Assembly: GCF_019977195.1 (NCBI RefSeq)
Contig: NZ_AP024643.1
Coordinates: forward strand, 434,001-498,000
Direction of reading: 5' to 3'
Source of the DNA: Arthrobacter sp. StoSoilA2
GTDB taxonomy: Bacteria > Actinomycetota > Actinomycetes > Actinomycetales > Micrococcaceae
DNA length: 64,000 nt
Part shown: one piece after another, positions 40,109 through 48,853 of the stretch
How the letters are laid out: each line of letters begins with the position of its first letter
Numbering within the stretch: position 1 is the first letter of the stretch
Notes under the pieces: model-generated
What the model was told of the DNA's origin: nothing
Database searches by the model: none
The model's input: the letters and a program-made list of their open reading frames with translations, nothing else
Position numbers and translations under genes: made by a program

Positions 40109-41644
40109 ATGAAGTTAGGTCCAAAGGCGGCAGCAGCCGCCCTCGTACTCAGCGCCTCCCTGGCGCTCACCGCATGTGGTGGCGGAGGAGCCGGAGCTGG
40201 TTCAAACGCCGGTGGCGGAAAATCCATCACGGCCTTGACGCTGGGCACGCTCCGTGACATCACTTCGTGGGATCCTGCCCAGGCTCACGTCGGCCACGCA
40301 CTACAGCCGTACCAGGCAGCCTATGACTCCCTGATCCTGCGCGAACCGGACGGCAAGCTCAGCCCCATGCTGGCCACCGCCTGGAAGTACAACGACACCA
40401 ATACCAAGCTCACCGTGGACCTCCGGAAGGACGTCACGTTCAGCGATGGCGCCAAGTTCGACGCCACAGCAGCCAAGGCCAACCTGGACCACTTCAAGAA
40501 GGCCAACGGCCCGCAGATGGCCCAGCTCGGATCGGTATCGGACATCGCCGTGGTGGACGAGGACACCATCGACATCAACCTCAGCGCTCCAGAGCCGGCA
40601 TTGGAGTACTTCCTGAGCCAAGCCGCCGGCCTGATGGGCAGCCCCGCAGCGCTCGGCACTGATGCGATCAAGACCGTACCGGTTGGTTCAGGACCGTACG
40701 TGATGGACAAAGCGGCCTCGGTGAAAGATTCCCAGACGGTCTTCACCGCCCGCGAGGGATACTGGAACAAGGACCTGCAGAAGTACAAGAAGCTGACCCT
40801 GAAGATCCTCACCGATCCCACGGCCCGCACCAACGCCCTGGTTTCCGGCCAGATCGATGCCACGCTCCTGGATCCCAAGAACGGCAAGCAGGCAGAGGGT
40901 GCCAAGATGAAACTCGAAACCAACCAGGTTGACTGGTCCGGTTTGCTTCTTCTGGACCGGGACGGCACAAAGAACCCCGCACTTGCCAACGTCAAGGTCC
41001 GCCAGGCCATCAACTATGCATTCGACCGCAAGACCATTCTGGAACAGGTAATGCTGGGCCAAGGCACGCCTACTTCGCAGCCGTTCGGCAAGGAAAGCGG
41101 CGCCTGGACGGAGGAGCTGGAGAACTACTACAGCTACGATCCCGCCAAGGCCAAGCAACTGTTGAAGGACTCCGGCTTCGAGGGCAAGGTAACCCTTGAC
41201 GTTCCCACTCTGCCCGGAGCTGAAACCCTTATCTCTGTCATGCAGCAACAGCTCGCGGACGTTGGAATCACCCTGAAACCGGGCGCTGCCATCACCAACA
41301 CGTTCACCGCTGATGTCGCGGCACAGAAGTACCAGGCGCTCTTCTTCAACCTCTTCCAGGGTGAACCTACCGTTGCGATCGACCAGATCGTCTCCACCAA
41401 GGCGTTGTACAACCCCTTCAAGACCACCACACCTGAACTCGAGGCGAAGATCCAGGCTGTGCGCACCGGTGGCGAAGAGGCCGGCAAGCTGGCCCAGGAA
41501 GTCAACAAGTACGTTGTGGAACAGGCATGGTTCGCCCCGCTCTTCCGCGTGAACCAGATGTACTACCACAACGACAAAGTGAACGTCACCCCGCAAGTAC
41601 AGCAGGCCGTTCCGTCCATCTATAACTACTCGCCCGCCAAGTAG
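40109..41644 (+). CDS. family 5 (Dpp/Opp-type) ABC substrate-binding lipoprotein
   Basis: 511 residues. Signal peptide with lipobox LTAC, Cys23 being the lipidated residue, then a Gly-rich spacer. The body is the large SBP_bac_5 fold (LGTLRDITSWDPAQAHVGHA, then GPYVMDKAASVKD and VRQAINYAFDRKTI). Such proteins bind peptides or oligosaccharides outside the membrane. Since the operon is under a uronate-type LacI operator and lies beside sugar genes, an oligosaccharide or glycoside cargo is more likely than a peptide. Followed by permease genes at 6-bp spacing. Confidence 0.92.
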   Translation: MKLGPKAAAAALVLSASLALTACGGGGAGAGSNAGGGKSITALTLGTLRDITSWDPAQAHVGHALQPYQAAYDSLILREPDGKLSPMLATAWKYNDTNTKLTVDLRKDVTFSDGAKFDATAAKANLDHFKKANGPQMAQLGSVSDIAVVDEDTIDINLSAPEPALEYFLSQAAGLMGSPAALGTDAIKTVPVGSGPYVMDKAASVKDSQTVFTAREGYWNKDLQKYKKLTLKILTDPTARTNALVSGQIDATLLDPKNGKQAEGAKMKLETNQVDWSGLLLLDRDGTKNPALANVKVRQAINYAFDRKTILEQVMLGQGTPTSQPFGKESGAWTEELENYYSYDPAKAKQLLKDSGFEGKVTLDVPTLPGAETLISVMQQQLADVGITLKPGAAITNTFTADVAAQKYQALFFNLFQGEPTVAIDQIVSTKALYNPFKTTTPELEAKIQAVRTGGEEAGKLAQEVNKYVVEQAWFAPLFRVNQMYYHNDKVNVTPQVQQAVPSIYNYSPAK

Positions 41645-41650
41645 GAACCC

Positions 41651-42592
41651 ATGATCAAGTTCATTGCGAAAAGGCTGGGCAGCGGTCTGGTGGTGTTGTT
41701 CGTAGTCTCGGCGCTCACCTTCATCCTGCTGTACACCTCCAGCGGAAGCATCGCCCAAAATATCCTGGGTGACCAAGCCACACCTGAACAGGTGGCCATG
41801 AAGGAACAGGAGCTCGGTCTCGACCAGCCACTTGCAACGCGCTATTTCGCCTGGTTGGGCGATGCCTTGAGCGGAAACCTTGGAGCCTCCTGGTTCACCT
41901 CGGAGCCGGTGGCCAACTCCCTGGCCACCCGGATCCCGGTAACCATGACCATGGTTTTCGCCGCAATGATCCTGATCGCCATCTGCGCAGCCCTGATCGG
42001 CGTTGCTGCAGCGGTGAAGCGCGGCTGGGTGGACAGGGCAGTCCAGGTTGGCGCCATCATCGGCGACTCCATCCCCGGATACGTGATCGGCGTGTTCCTT
42101 GTGACCATCCTTGCCATCCAGCTGGGCCTCTTCCCGGCTACCAGCACTATCTCTCCCGAGGTGGGACCCGAGGCCTGGGTGTACTCGATGACCCTTCCGG
42201 TCATCGCCCTGCTCATCAATGGAGTGACCGGCGGGGCACAGCAAATCCGCAGTGCCGTGATCAAGCAGCTCGAGCGTGACTACGTGCGGACTTTGCGCAG
42301 CCGGGGCATTGGAGAACGTGAAATCCTGTTCAAGCACGTGCTCCGTAGCGCCGCTCCGGCAGGCCTCACAGTATTGAGCCTGCAACTCATCGGCATGCTG
42401 GGAGGCGTGGTGATCATCGAGCAGATCTTCGCCCTTCCAGGAATGGGTCCCCTCGCAGTTACCGCAACAGGCCAGTCCGATCTTCCTGTTGTCATGGGAG
42501 TGGTGATGTACACCGTGGTGGTGGTCATCGTGGTGAACCTCCTGGTGGACATTCTCAATGGTTGGCTCAACCCGAAAGTACGTGTGTCATGA
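41651..42592 (+). CDS. ABC transporter permease (DppB-like)
   Basis: 313 residues with six predicted membrane helices (first: LVVLFVVSALTFILLYT). The long periplasmic loop after helix 1 (GDQATPEQVAMKEQELGLDQ) is diagnostic of DppB/OppB proteins, and the cytoplasmic coupling segment RTLRSRGIGEREILFKHVLR is the EAA loop. It pairs with the permease half of the next protein. The next gene starts within its stop (ATGA). Confidence 0.92.
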   Translation: MIKFIAKRLGSGLVVLFVVSALTFILLYTSSGSIAQNILGDQATPEQVAMKEQELGLDQPLATRYFAWLGDALSGNLGASWFTSEPVANSLATRIPVTMTMVFAAMILIAICAALIGVAAAVKRGWVDRAVQVGAIIGDSIPGYVIGVFLVTILAIQLGLFPATSTISPEVGPEAWVYSMTLPVIALLINGVTGGAQQIRSAVIKQLERDYVRTLRSRGIGEREILFKHVLRSAAPAGLTVLSLQLIGMLGGVVIIEQIFALPGMGPLAVTATGQSDLPVVMGVVMYTVVVVIVVNLLVDILNGWLNPKVRVS

Positions 42593-44478
42593 GCGATTCC
42601 GTAGATTCAGCGGCAATTTCCGCAAGTCCCGACTCCATGGGTGTGGCAGCGAAGGCCCCCGATGGACAAAGCGGTACCGTGGTGCGTTCCGGAATGATGC
42701 GCCGCCTCCTCAGGAACCCCCTGGGTATCGCCTCGCTGGTGATCCTGGGAAGCATCGCGTTGCTGGCTATTTTCGCCCCGGTTTTGGCTCCGTTTGAGGA
42801 GAACTTCGCGAACATCACCAAGACCTTGGCACCGGCGGACTCCGTGAACATCCTGGGGACTGACAGTGCAGGCCGCGATACCTGGAGCCGCCTGCTCTTC
42901 GGCGCCCAGCTCACCCTCTTGTCCGCCCTGCTGTGCGCAGGCGTGGCGATCGCCATCGGACTTCCCGCAGGCCTGATCGCCGGCTACTACGCGGGCAAGT
43001 TCGAAGCGGTCTCCAACTGGGTGGTCAGCATCCTCATGAGCCTGCCCGGCCTGATCGTTCTGCTCACCATCCGCGCGGCGTTCGGTCCATCGGTGTGGAT
43101 TTCCATGATCGCCTTCGGTGTCCTCATCAGCCCGTCCTACTTCCGGTTGACACGCACCGCGGTCCAGTCGGTCCGCAACGAGCTCTACGTGGATGCCGCA
43201 CGTGTCTCCGGCCTTTCGGACCTGAGCATCATCGCGCGCCATATCTTCTCCGTGGTCCGCGCACCGATCATCATCCAGACCGCAGCAATCGCGGGCGTGG
43301 CCATCGCCATCCAGTCCGGCCTTGAATTCCTGGGCCTTGGTGATCCCACCAAAGCAACGTGGGGCGTCATGCTCTCGGAGGGCTTCAAGAACGTCTATCT
43401 CACGCCAACCCTGCTTCTCTGGCCGGCACTTGCCATGGCACTCACCATTGGTGGACTCGTCCTGCTTGGCAACGCTATCCGCGATGCCCTGGAAGACGGC
43501 GAAAAGATCAAGCACCGCAAGAAGAAGGTCGCCAAAGCCGAACGCAACGCTGCAGAACGCACGACGGCGGAACCCGCCAAGGCGCGCCAGTCACGCAAAT
43601 CCGTGGCCGCCGTCGAGCTTGGAACCGAGCATCACCTGGTCAAGGTGACCAACCTCGGCGTCGGATATCCGCAGGCTGATGGTTCCATCAAGAAGGTGGT
43701 GGACGACGTCTCGTTCCACGTGGACCGCGGCGAGATCCTGGGCATTGTGGGCGAATCGGGTTCGGGCAAGTCCCAGACCGCGTTCTCCATCCTGGGCCTG
43801 CTCCCGGACAACGCCAGGATTGTGGGCGGCTCCATTCAGTTCGACGGCAGCTACACCGTGGCGCCGGGCGAGGACCGCGTCAGCCAGGAGCGGTTGTCCA
43901 AGCTGCGCGGCAGGAGGATTTCCTACATTCCGCAGGAACCGATGAGCAACCTGGACCCGGCCTTCACCATTGGCTACCAGCTGGTCACCCCCATGGTCCG
44001 TGTCTTGGGAATCTCGAAGTCAGAAGCCCGCCAGCGTGCCCTCAAACTGCTCACAGACGTCGGCATTGCCAACCCGGAACTGACCTTCAACGCCTACCCG
44101 CACGAGGTTTCCGGTGGCATGGCCCAGCGCGTGCTCATCGCCGGTGCCATCAGCTGCGAACCGGACCTGGTCATCGCTGACGAACCCACTACGGCGCTGG
44201 ACGTCACCGTCCAGGCCGATGTGCTGGACCTGCTTCGCGAATTGCAGCAGCGTCTGAACATCGGTGTGATCCTTGTGACCCACAACTTCGGCGTCGTCGC
44301 CGACCTCTGCGACCGTGTTGTTGTCATGCAGAACGGGCGGCTTGTTGAAGAGGGAACCGTCCGGGATATCCTCCGAAACCCGAAAGAGCCATACACCCAG
44401 ACCCTTCTTGGATCCATGCTCGAAGGAAAGACCCCCATGACGATGCTTGTATCACAGGACAAGGAGCCCGTCGCATGA
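42589..44478 (+). CDS. fused ABC permease-ATPase (DppC-DppD)
   Basis: 629 residues in one frame. Residues about 1-300 are a DppC-type permease (NPLGIASLVILGSIALLAIF helix; LGTDSAGRDTWSRLLFGAQ; EAA-like RVSGLSDLSIIARHIFSVVR). A charged Lys/Ala/Arg linker spans about 305-350. Residues about 355-625 are a DppD-type ATPase with Walker A GESGSGKSQT, signature VSGGMAQRV, Walker B LVIADEPTTALD and the oligopeptide-type C-terminal tail. Such fusions occur in Actinobacteria and keep permease and ATPase 1:1. It begins at an ATGA overlap; the next gene also overlaps by four bases. Confidence 0.93.
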   Translation: MSDSVDSAAISASPDSMGVAAKAPDGQSGTVVRSGMMRRLLRNPLGIASLVILGSIALLAIFAPVLAPFEENFANITKTLAPADSVNILGTDSAGRDTWSRLLFGAQLTLLSALLCAGVAIAIGLPAGLIAGYYAGKFEAVSNWVVSILMSLPGLIVLLTIRAAFGPSVWISMIAFGVLISPSYFRLTRTAVQSVRNELYVDAARVSGLSDLSIIARHIFSVVRAPIIIQTAAIAGVAIAIQSGLEFLGLGDPTKATWGVMLSEGFKNVYLTPTLLLWPALAMALTIGGLVLLGNAIRDALEDGEKIKHRKKKVAKAERNAAERTTAEPAKARQSRKSVAAVELGTEHHLVKVTNLGVGYPQADGSIKKVVDDVSFHVDRGEILGIVGESGSGKSQTAFSILGLLPDNARIVGGSIQFDGSYTVAPGEDRVSQERLSKLRGRRISYIPQEPMSNLDPAFTIGYQLVTPMVRVLGISKSEARQRALKLLTDVGIANPELTFNAYPHEVSGGMAQRVLIAGAISCEPDLVIADEPTTALDVTVQADVLDLLRELQQRLNIGVILVTHNFGVVADLCDRVVVMQNGRLVEEGTVRDILRNPKEPYTQTLLGSMLEGKTPMTMLVSQDKEPVA

Positions 44479-45350
44479 GCCCCGCACAAAGCTCCCCGCT
44501 ACTATCCGTGGACAACCTCGTGGTGGAGTACCCCAGCAAGCGGTTCAGGGCCAAGCCCTTCCGGGCCCTTACGGACATAAACATCAGCATTGGCCAAGGC
44601 GAGACCCTTGGCCTGGTGGGGGAGTCCGGATCGGGCAAGACCACCTTGGGCAGGGCTGTTCTGGGCCTGGCACCCGTCACGTCCGGAAAGGTGATTTTCG
44701 AAGGCAATGACATCAGCAACGCCTCGCGCAAGGAACGCCGGACGCTGAGCCGGGACCTTCAGGTGGTGTTCCAGGACCCCTACACTTCGCTGAACCCGGC
44801 GCTGGAAATTGGAGACATCCTGGCTGAACCGCTGGGCGTGCAGGGCATGGAACCTGCAGCGGCCAAGAAGCGCGTAAAGGAACTGCTGGACCAGGTGGGC
44901 CTGCCCTCGGACGCGATCCACCGGCTACCGCGTGAGTTCAGCGGCGGTCAGCGCCAGCGTGTTGCAATTGCGCGGGCGTTGGCACTGTCACCCAAACTCA
45001 TTGTCTGCGACGAACCGGTCAGCGCATTGGACCTCTCCACCCAGGCCCGGGTGCTGGACCTCTTCCTGCAGATCCAAAGGGACACCGGGGTTTCGTACCT
45101 GTTCGTGTCCCACGACCTCGACGTCGTGCGGCACATCAGCCACCGCGTGGCCGTCATGTACCACGGTGAAATCGTGGAGCAAGGCCCCGCCGAGGTGGTC
45201 ACCCGCGATCCTGAACACCCCTACACCCAGCGACTGTTGCTCGCCTCGCCCGTGCCGGATCCTGACCGCCAGGAACAGCGCCGGGCAGACCGCCACCGGC
45301 TGCTCGCAAACCAACTTAGCCAAATCGAACAGCAAGGTGCCGTGGCCTGA
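44475..45350 (+). CDS. ABC transporter ATP-binding protein (DppF-like)
   Basis: 291 residues. Walker A GESGSGKTTL, Q-loop VVFQDPYTSLNP, signature FSGGQRQRV, Walker B LIVCDEPVSALD, H-loop FVSHDL, and the Opp/Dpp C-terminal extension HPYTQRLLLASPVPDP. It is the second nucleotide-binding subunit, partnering the ATPase half of the fusion protein. It completes the importer 40109-45350. Confidence 0.93.
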   Translation: MSPAQSSPLLSVDNLVVEYPSKRFRAKPFRALTDINISIGQGETLGLVGESGSGKTTLGRAVLGLAPVTSGKVIFEGNDISNASRKERRTLSRDLQVVFQDPYTSLNPALEIGDILAEPLGVQGMEPAAAKKRVKELLDQVGLPSDAIHRLPREFSGGQRQRVAIARALALSPKLIVCDEPVSALDLSTQARVLDLFLQIQRDTGVSYLFVSHDLDVVRHISHRVAVMYHGEIVEQGPAEVVTRDPEHPYTQRLLLASPVPDPDRQEQRRADRHRLLANQLSQIEQQGAVA

Positions 45351-45412
45351 ACAGCCCGGCATCCCATGACACATCCAGGGTCCGGAAGGGCCCGGAAACC
45401 CCGGAGGAAAAA

Positions 45413-46273
45413 GTGGCCACAATAGGCGTCCAAGCCATGATGCTGAAGGACAGTTTTGCTGACGTGGGAGCATTCGAAACGCTCCGCAAGGTCAGTGCGA
45501 TCGGCTATAACGCCGTCGAGATTTCCCAGATCCCGATGACTCCGGAGAATGTGGGCGAGCTGGACCGGTCCCGCACGGAGCTGGGTATGGATATCGCCGC
45601 GCTTTCAGTCAATATTGAAGGCCGCAAGGGCATGCCGGTGGAGTCACTGGCAGAGAACTTCGACAAGATCGTGGACGATGCCAAGCGTCTGGATACCTCG
45701 CTGCTGCGCATCGGCATGCTTCCGTTCGGGGCGATGAAGTCCCTGGATTCGGTGGTGGAATTCGCCAAGCAAGCCAATGGCTACGCAGAGCGGCTGCAGG
45801 AGCACGGCATCGGCCTGTACTACCACAACCACCACATCGAATTCGCCAAGTTTGATGGCAGGTACATGCTGGACATCATCGCCGGGAACTCCCCTGCCAT
45901 GGGTATGGAGATTGACGTCCACTGGGTGCAGCGCGGCGGCCTGGACCCGGTCCGCACCCTCCAAAAGTACGCCGGCAAGACTGCCATGGTGCACCTCAAG
46001 GACTACAGGATCGGTCAGATGCCGGAATCGTCCTTCGGGCTCCTGGAGAAGGGCGACTTTCCCGGATTCATGGCGGAATTCCGGAATGTGGTGCAGTTCG
46101 CTGAAGTGGGCGAAGGCAACCTGGACTTCCCATCCATCATTCCTGCCGCCCTGGCCGCTGGTGCCCAATATCTGCTTGTGGAGCAGGACGAACTGTACGG
46201 CCGGACCGTCTGGGACGCACTCCAGACCTCGCACGACAACCTGGTGGCCATGGGCCACGCCGACCTTTTCTAG
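45413..46273 (+). CDS. sugar phosphate isomerase/epimerase (second copy)
   Basis: 286 residues from a GTG at 45413 preceded by GGAGGAAAAA. TIM barrel of the xylose-isomerase-like family with metal-binding candidates in YYHNHHIEFAKF, MEIDVHWVQRGG, MVHLKDYR and the late LLVEQDELYG. The HNH-x-x-E and E-x-D-x-H-W pattern is typical of 3-dehydro-sugar or inosose-type isomerases. It follows the transporter in the same direction and is paired with a Gfo/Idh protein, repeating the arrangement at 37969-39872. Confidence 0.88.
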   Translation: MATIGVQAMMLKDSFADVGAFETLRKVSAIGYNAVEISQIPMTPENVGELDRSRTELGMDIAALSVNIEGRKGMPVESLAENFDKIVDDAKRLDTSLLRIGMLPFGAMKSLDSVVEFAKQANGYAERLQEHGIGLYYHNHHIEFAKFDGRYMLDIIAGNSPAMGMEIDVHWVQRGGLDPVRTLQKYAGKTAMVHLKDYRIGQMPESSFGLLEKGDFPGFMAEFRNVVQFAEVGEGNLDFPSIIPAALAAGAQYLLVEQDELYGRTVWDALQTSHDNLVAMGHADLF

Positions 46274-46297
46274 ATTTCAACACAGGAGATTGCATTT

Positions 46298-47464
46298 ATG
46301 AGCAAGAAAGTACGCCTCGGCATCATCGGCCTGGGCCAGCAAGGCGGCGCCTACGCCAAGTTCATCACGGACGGCTTGGTCCCGAACATGGAGATCGGCG
46401 CCATTTGCGATGTCGATCCTGCCAAGAAGGAGCTTGCTGCCTCCCAATACCCGGACGTCCCGTTCTATGACGACTACATTGCGCTGCTGGAAAGCGGTGC
46501 CGTTGATGCTGTCATCACCTGCGTGCCGCACTTCCTGCACCCCGAGATGGGCATCGAATCACTCAAGCGCGACATTCATGCGCTGGTGGAGAAGCCAGCC
46601 GGGGTCTACACCAAGCAGGTCAAGGAGCTGAACGAGTTCGCCGCTTCCAAGCCCGAACTGACCTTCGGCATCATGTTCAACCAGCGCAACAACCCGCTCT
46701 ACAAGAAGCTGAAGGAAATCGTCGACGGCGGCGAGATCGGCAAGATCCGCCGCACCAACTGGATCATCACCAACTGGTGGCGGCCGCAGGGCTATTACAA
46801 CTCCAGCGAATGGCGGGCCACCTGGGGCGGCGAAGGTGGTGGCGTTCTGGTTAACCAGGCACCGCACCAGCTGGACCTCTGGCAGTGGATCTGTGGCGTC
46901 CCCCAGTCTGTCTACTCCAAGGTGGCGTATGGCTTCCGCCGCGATATCGCGGTCGAGGATGAAGTCACCGCTGTTGTGGACTATGGCGACGGCGCCACGG
47001 GCGTTTTCGTGACGGCCACCCACGACATCGTGGGAACCGACAGATTCGAAATCCTCGGTGACCAGGGCAAGATCGTGGTGGAGGACAGCAAGGTGGCCAC
47101 AGTCACCCGGCTGGTCAAGCCGGAGCGGGAAATCAGTGATTCGATGGATACGGAGGGCGTCCGCAAGCTCTTTATGGGCCAGTTGAACCGCGACGAGTTG
47201 TACAGCAGCGAGGTCATCGAGTTCGAGTCTGCGTGGGGCGGCCAGCACGCCGGTGTCTTGGAGAACTTTGCGGCCAACATCCTTGACGGGACTCCTCTGC
47301 TTGCTCCGGGCTCGGACGGTATCAACGGCGTCCGCCTGGCCAACGCCATCCACCTCTCCAGCTGGACCGGCAAGGAAGTTTCGCTGGACTTCGACGAGGA
47401 TGAATTCCTGCAGGAGCTCAACAAGCGCATCGCGGAAGAGGGCAAGTTCCCCGAGCGCCGCTAG
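46298..47464 (+). CDS. Gfo/Idh/MocA family oxidoreductase (copy 2)
   Basis: 388 residues. Rossmann domain (LGIIGLGQQGGAYAKFITDG, then ICDVDP), active-site EKPAGVYTKQ with Lys near residue 99, and GGGVLVNQAPHQLDLWQWIC with the catalytic His. It is longer than copy 1 and belongs to a different subfamily (NWWRPQGYYNSSEWRATW region). CAGGAGA precedes the ATG. Probably last gene of the transporter operon. No hairpin terminator follows; array R4 starts nine bases after the stop. Confidence 0.9.
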   Translation: MSKKVRLGIIGLGQQGGAYAKFITDGLVPNMEIGAICDVDPAKKELAASQYPDVPFYDDYIALLESGAVDAVITCVPHFLHPEMGIESLKRDIHALVEKPAGVYTKQVKELNEFAASKPELTFGIMFNQRNNPLYKKLKEIVDGGEIGKIRRTNWIITNWWRPQGYYNSSEWRATWGGEGGGVLVNQAPHQLDLWQWICGVPQSVYSKVAYGFRRDIAVEDEVTAVVDYGDGATGVFVTATHDIVGTDRFEILGDQGKIVVEDSKVATVTRLVKPEREISDSMDTEGVRKLFMGQLNRDELYSSEVIEFESAWGGQHAGVLENFAANILDGTPLLAPGSDGINGVRLANAIHLSSWTGKEVSLDFDEDEFLQELNKRIAEEGKFPERR

Positions 47465-47472
47465 AGGCTCGC

Positions 47473-47660
47473 CGGGATGTGAGGGAGTATCCGGACAGAC
47501 CGTTTCTCTCTCACATCCCGACGGCTTTTTGGCGTTCCTCTCTCACATCCCACTGGGTTCTTAGCGTTCCTCTCTCACATCCCACTGGCTTTTTAGCGTT
47601 CCTCTCTCACATCCCACCGGCTTTTTAGCGTTCCTCTCTCACATCCCACCGGGTTTTTGG
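47473..47660 (+). repeat. 32-bp tandem array R4 (five copies plus one inverted)
   Basis: CTCACATCCC cores start at 47510, 47542, 47574, 47606 and 47638, exactly 32 bp apart, with GGCTTTTTAGCGTTCC between them. One inverted copy, CGGGATGTGAG at 47473-47483, faces CTCACATCCCG at 47510-47520 and could form a stem. It follows the Gfo/Idh stop and precedes the second lacI gene. Except for the operator below, it fills this gap. Confidence 0.95.
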
Positions 47661-47670
47661 CATTCCTCGA

Positions 47671-47708
47671 TGGCAACCGGCCGTTTTTGTTGCCAAGCGG
47701 TCTAGGAT
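47671..47708 (+). promoter_or_regulatory. split LacI half-sites and -10 upstream of lacI copy 2
   Basis: TGGCAACCGG (47671-47680) and TTGCCAAGCGG (47690-47700) are inverted half-sites of the regulon operator with a longer spacer. TAGGAT (47703-47708) is a plausible -10 six bases before the GTG start, which would make the mRNA leaderless or nearly so. Suggests autoregulation; weaker than the other sites. Confidence 0.45.
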
Positions 47709-47714
47709 GAAGCG

Positions 47715-48761
47715 GTGACTGACGTGACGAGCACCGGAGCAGCAACTGCACCCACTAAGCGTGGCCGGGGGGAAAAGTCCTCCGCCACGATCTACGACAT
47801 CGCCAAGCTCGCGGGCGTGAACCCGTCGACGGTGTCGCGTGCCCTCAGCAAGCCGGGTAGGGTCAGTGCCAAGACGCAGAAAATTATCGAGGACGCGGCT
47901 GCGCAGCTGAACTACCAGGTGAACCCGTTCGCCCGCGCGCTCCCCACTGGCCGCACGCAGACCATCGGTTTGATTGTCGCGGACATTACCAATCCCACCT
48001 TTTTCGACATCATCCGCGGTGCCGAAACCACCGGATCGGCCCGCGATTACACGCTGGTCCTGGCGGAATCCGCTGAGTCGCCAGAGACTGAAGTCACCGC
48101 GGCGCGCCGCCTGTTGAGCACGGTCGACGGACTGATCCTGGCGAGTCCCCGCATGGACGACGACCACATCCGGGACCTTTCAGCGGACAAGCCTGTGGTG
48201 GTCATTAACCGCAAGATCGACGGCGTCCCGTGCGTCGTTCCGGATGTGAACAAGGGCATCAGCGAGGCCGTGCGCAGCTTGGCAGCCAATGGGCACACCA
48301 ATCTTGCCTACGTCGCCGGGCCTGCCCAGTCCTGGATGACGGGCCGCCGGTGGGAGGGCGTCAAAGCTGCCTGCGAGTGGTCCAAGCTGGGCGCCCTCCG
48401 TTTGGAATCGTCCAAACCAACCGTCGACGGCGGCAGGCAAGTTGCGCGCGACGTCCTGGAAAGCGGAGCTACTGCCGTCATCACCTACAACGACCTTTTG
48501 GCCATCGGCTTGATGCAGGAATTGCAGGCCGGCGGCATGCGCGTTCCGGACCAAATCAGCATCGTTGGCTTCGATGACATTTTCGGCGCAGACTTCACCA
48601 CTCCCGCACTGACGACCGTGCGTTCACCCTTGGGGGAATGCGGCACGCGTGCCGTGACCATCCTGTTGGACATGCTGCAAGGCCACGATGCCCCCAGCGA
48701 AGCTGTGAGCGTGGAGACCGAGCTCGTTGTGCGGGGCTCCAGTGGAAGGCTGCTGAGCTAG
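47715..48761 (+). CDS. LacI family regulator of the uronate regulon (copy 2)
   Basis: 348 residues from a GTG at 47715. Helix-turn-helix ATIYDIAKLAGVNPSTVSRA with hinge NYQVNPFARALPTGRT, then an effector domain (GLIVADITNPTFFDIIRG to GFDDIFGADFTTPALTTVRS). It lies directly before uxaC and among operators it could bind. Its effector is probably a uronate or an intermediate such as mannonate or fructuronate. Paralogue of the LacI at 36737-37756. Confidence 0.92.
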   Translation: MTDVTSTGAATAPTKRGRGEKSSATIYDIAKLAGVNPSTVSRALSKPGRVSAKTQKIIEDAAAQLNYQVNPFARALPTGRTQTIGLIVADITNPTFFDIIRGAETTGSARDYTLVLAESAESPETEVTAARRLLSTVDGLILASPRMDDDHIRDLSADKPVVVINRKIDGVPCVVPDVNKGISEAVRSLAANGHTNLAYVAGPAQSWMTGRRWEGVKAACEWSKLGALRLESSKPTVDGGRQVARDVLESGATAVITYNDLLAIGLMQELQAGGMRVPDQISIVGFDDIFGADFTTPALTTVRSPLGECGTRAVTILLDMLQGHDAPSEAVSVETELVVRGSSGRLLS

Positions 48762-48806
48762 TCCGCAGTGTTTAGGCAAATGATTGTTGCAACGAGTTGG
48801 CAATTT

Positions 48807-48847
48807 TTGGCAACCGGTTGACAAGATGGCAAGGTGAACCGCAAGAT
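48807..48847 (+). promoter_or_regulatory. LacI operator and promoter of uxaC
   Basis: Operator TTGGCAACCGGTTGACAA at 48807-48824, the best match to the consensus. Its right half TTGACA (48818-48823) is a perfect -35. With an 18-bp spacer, the -10 would be CAAGAT (48842-48847), putting transcription start at the uxaC ATG (48854). A further TTGGCAA half-site lies at 48797-48803. Confidence 0.7.
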
Positions 48848-48853
48848 TGACCT

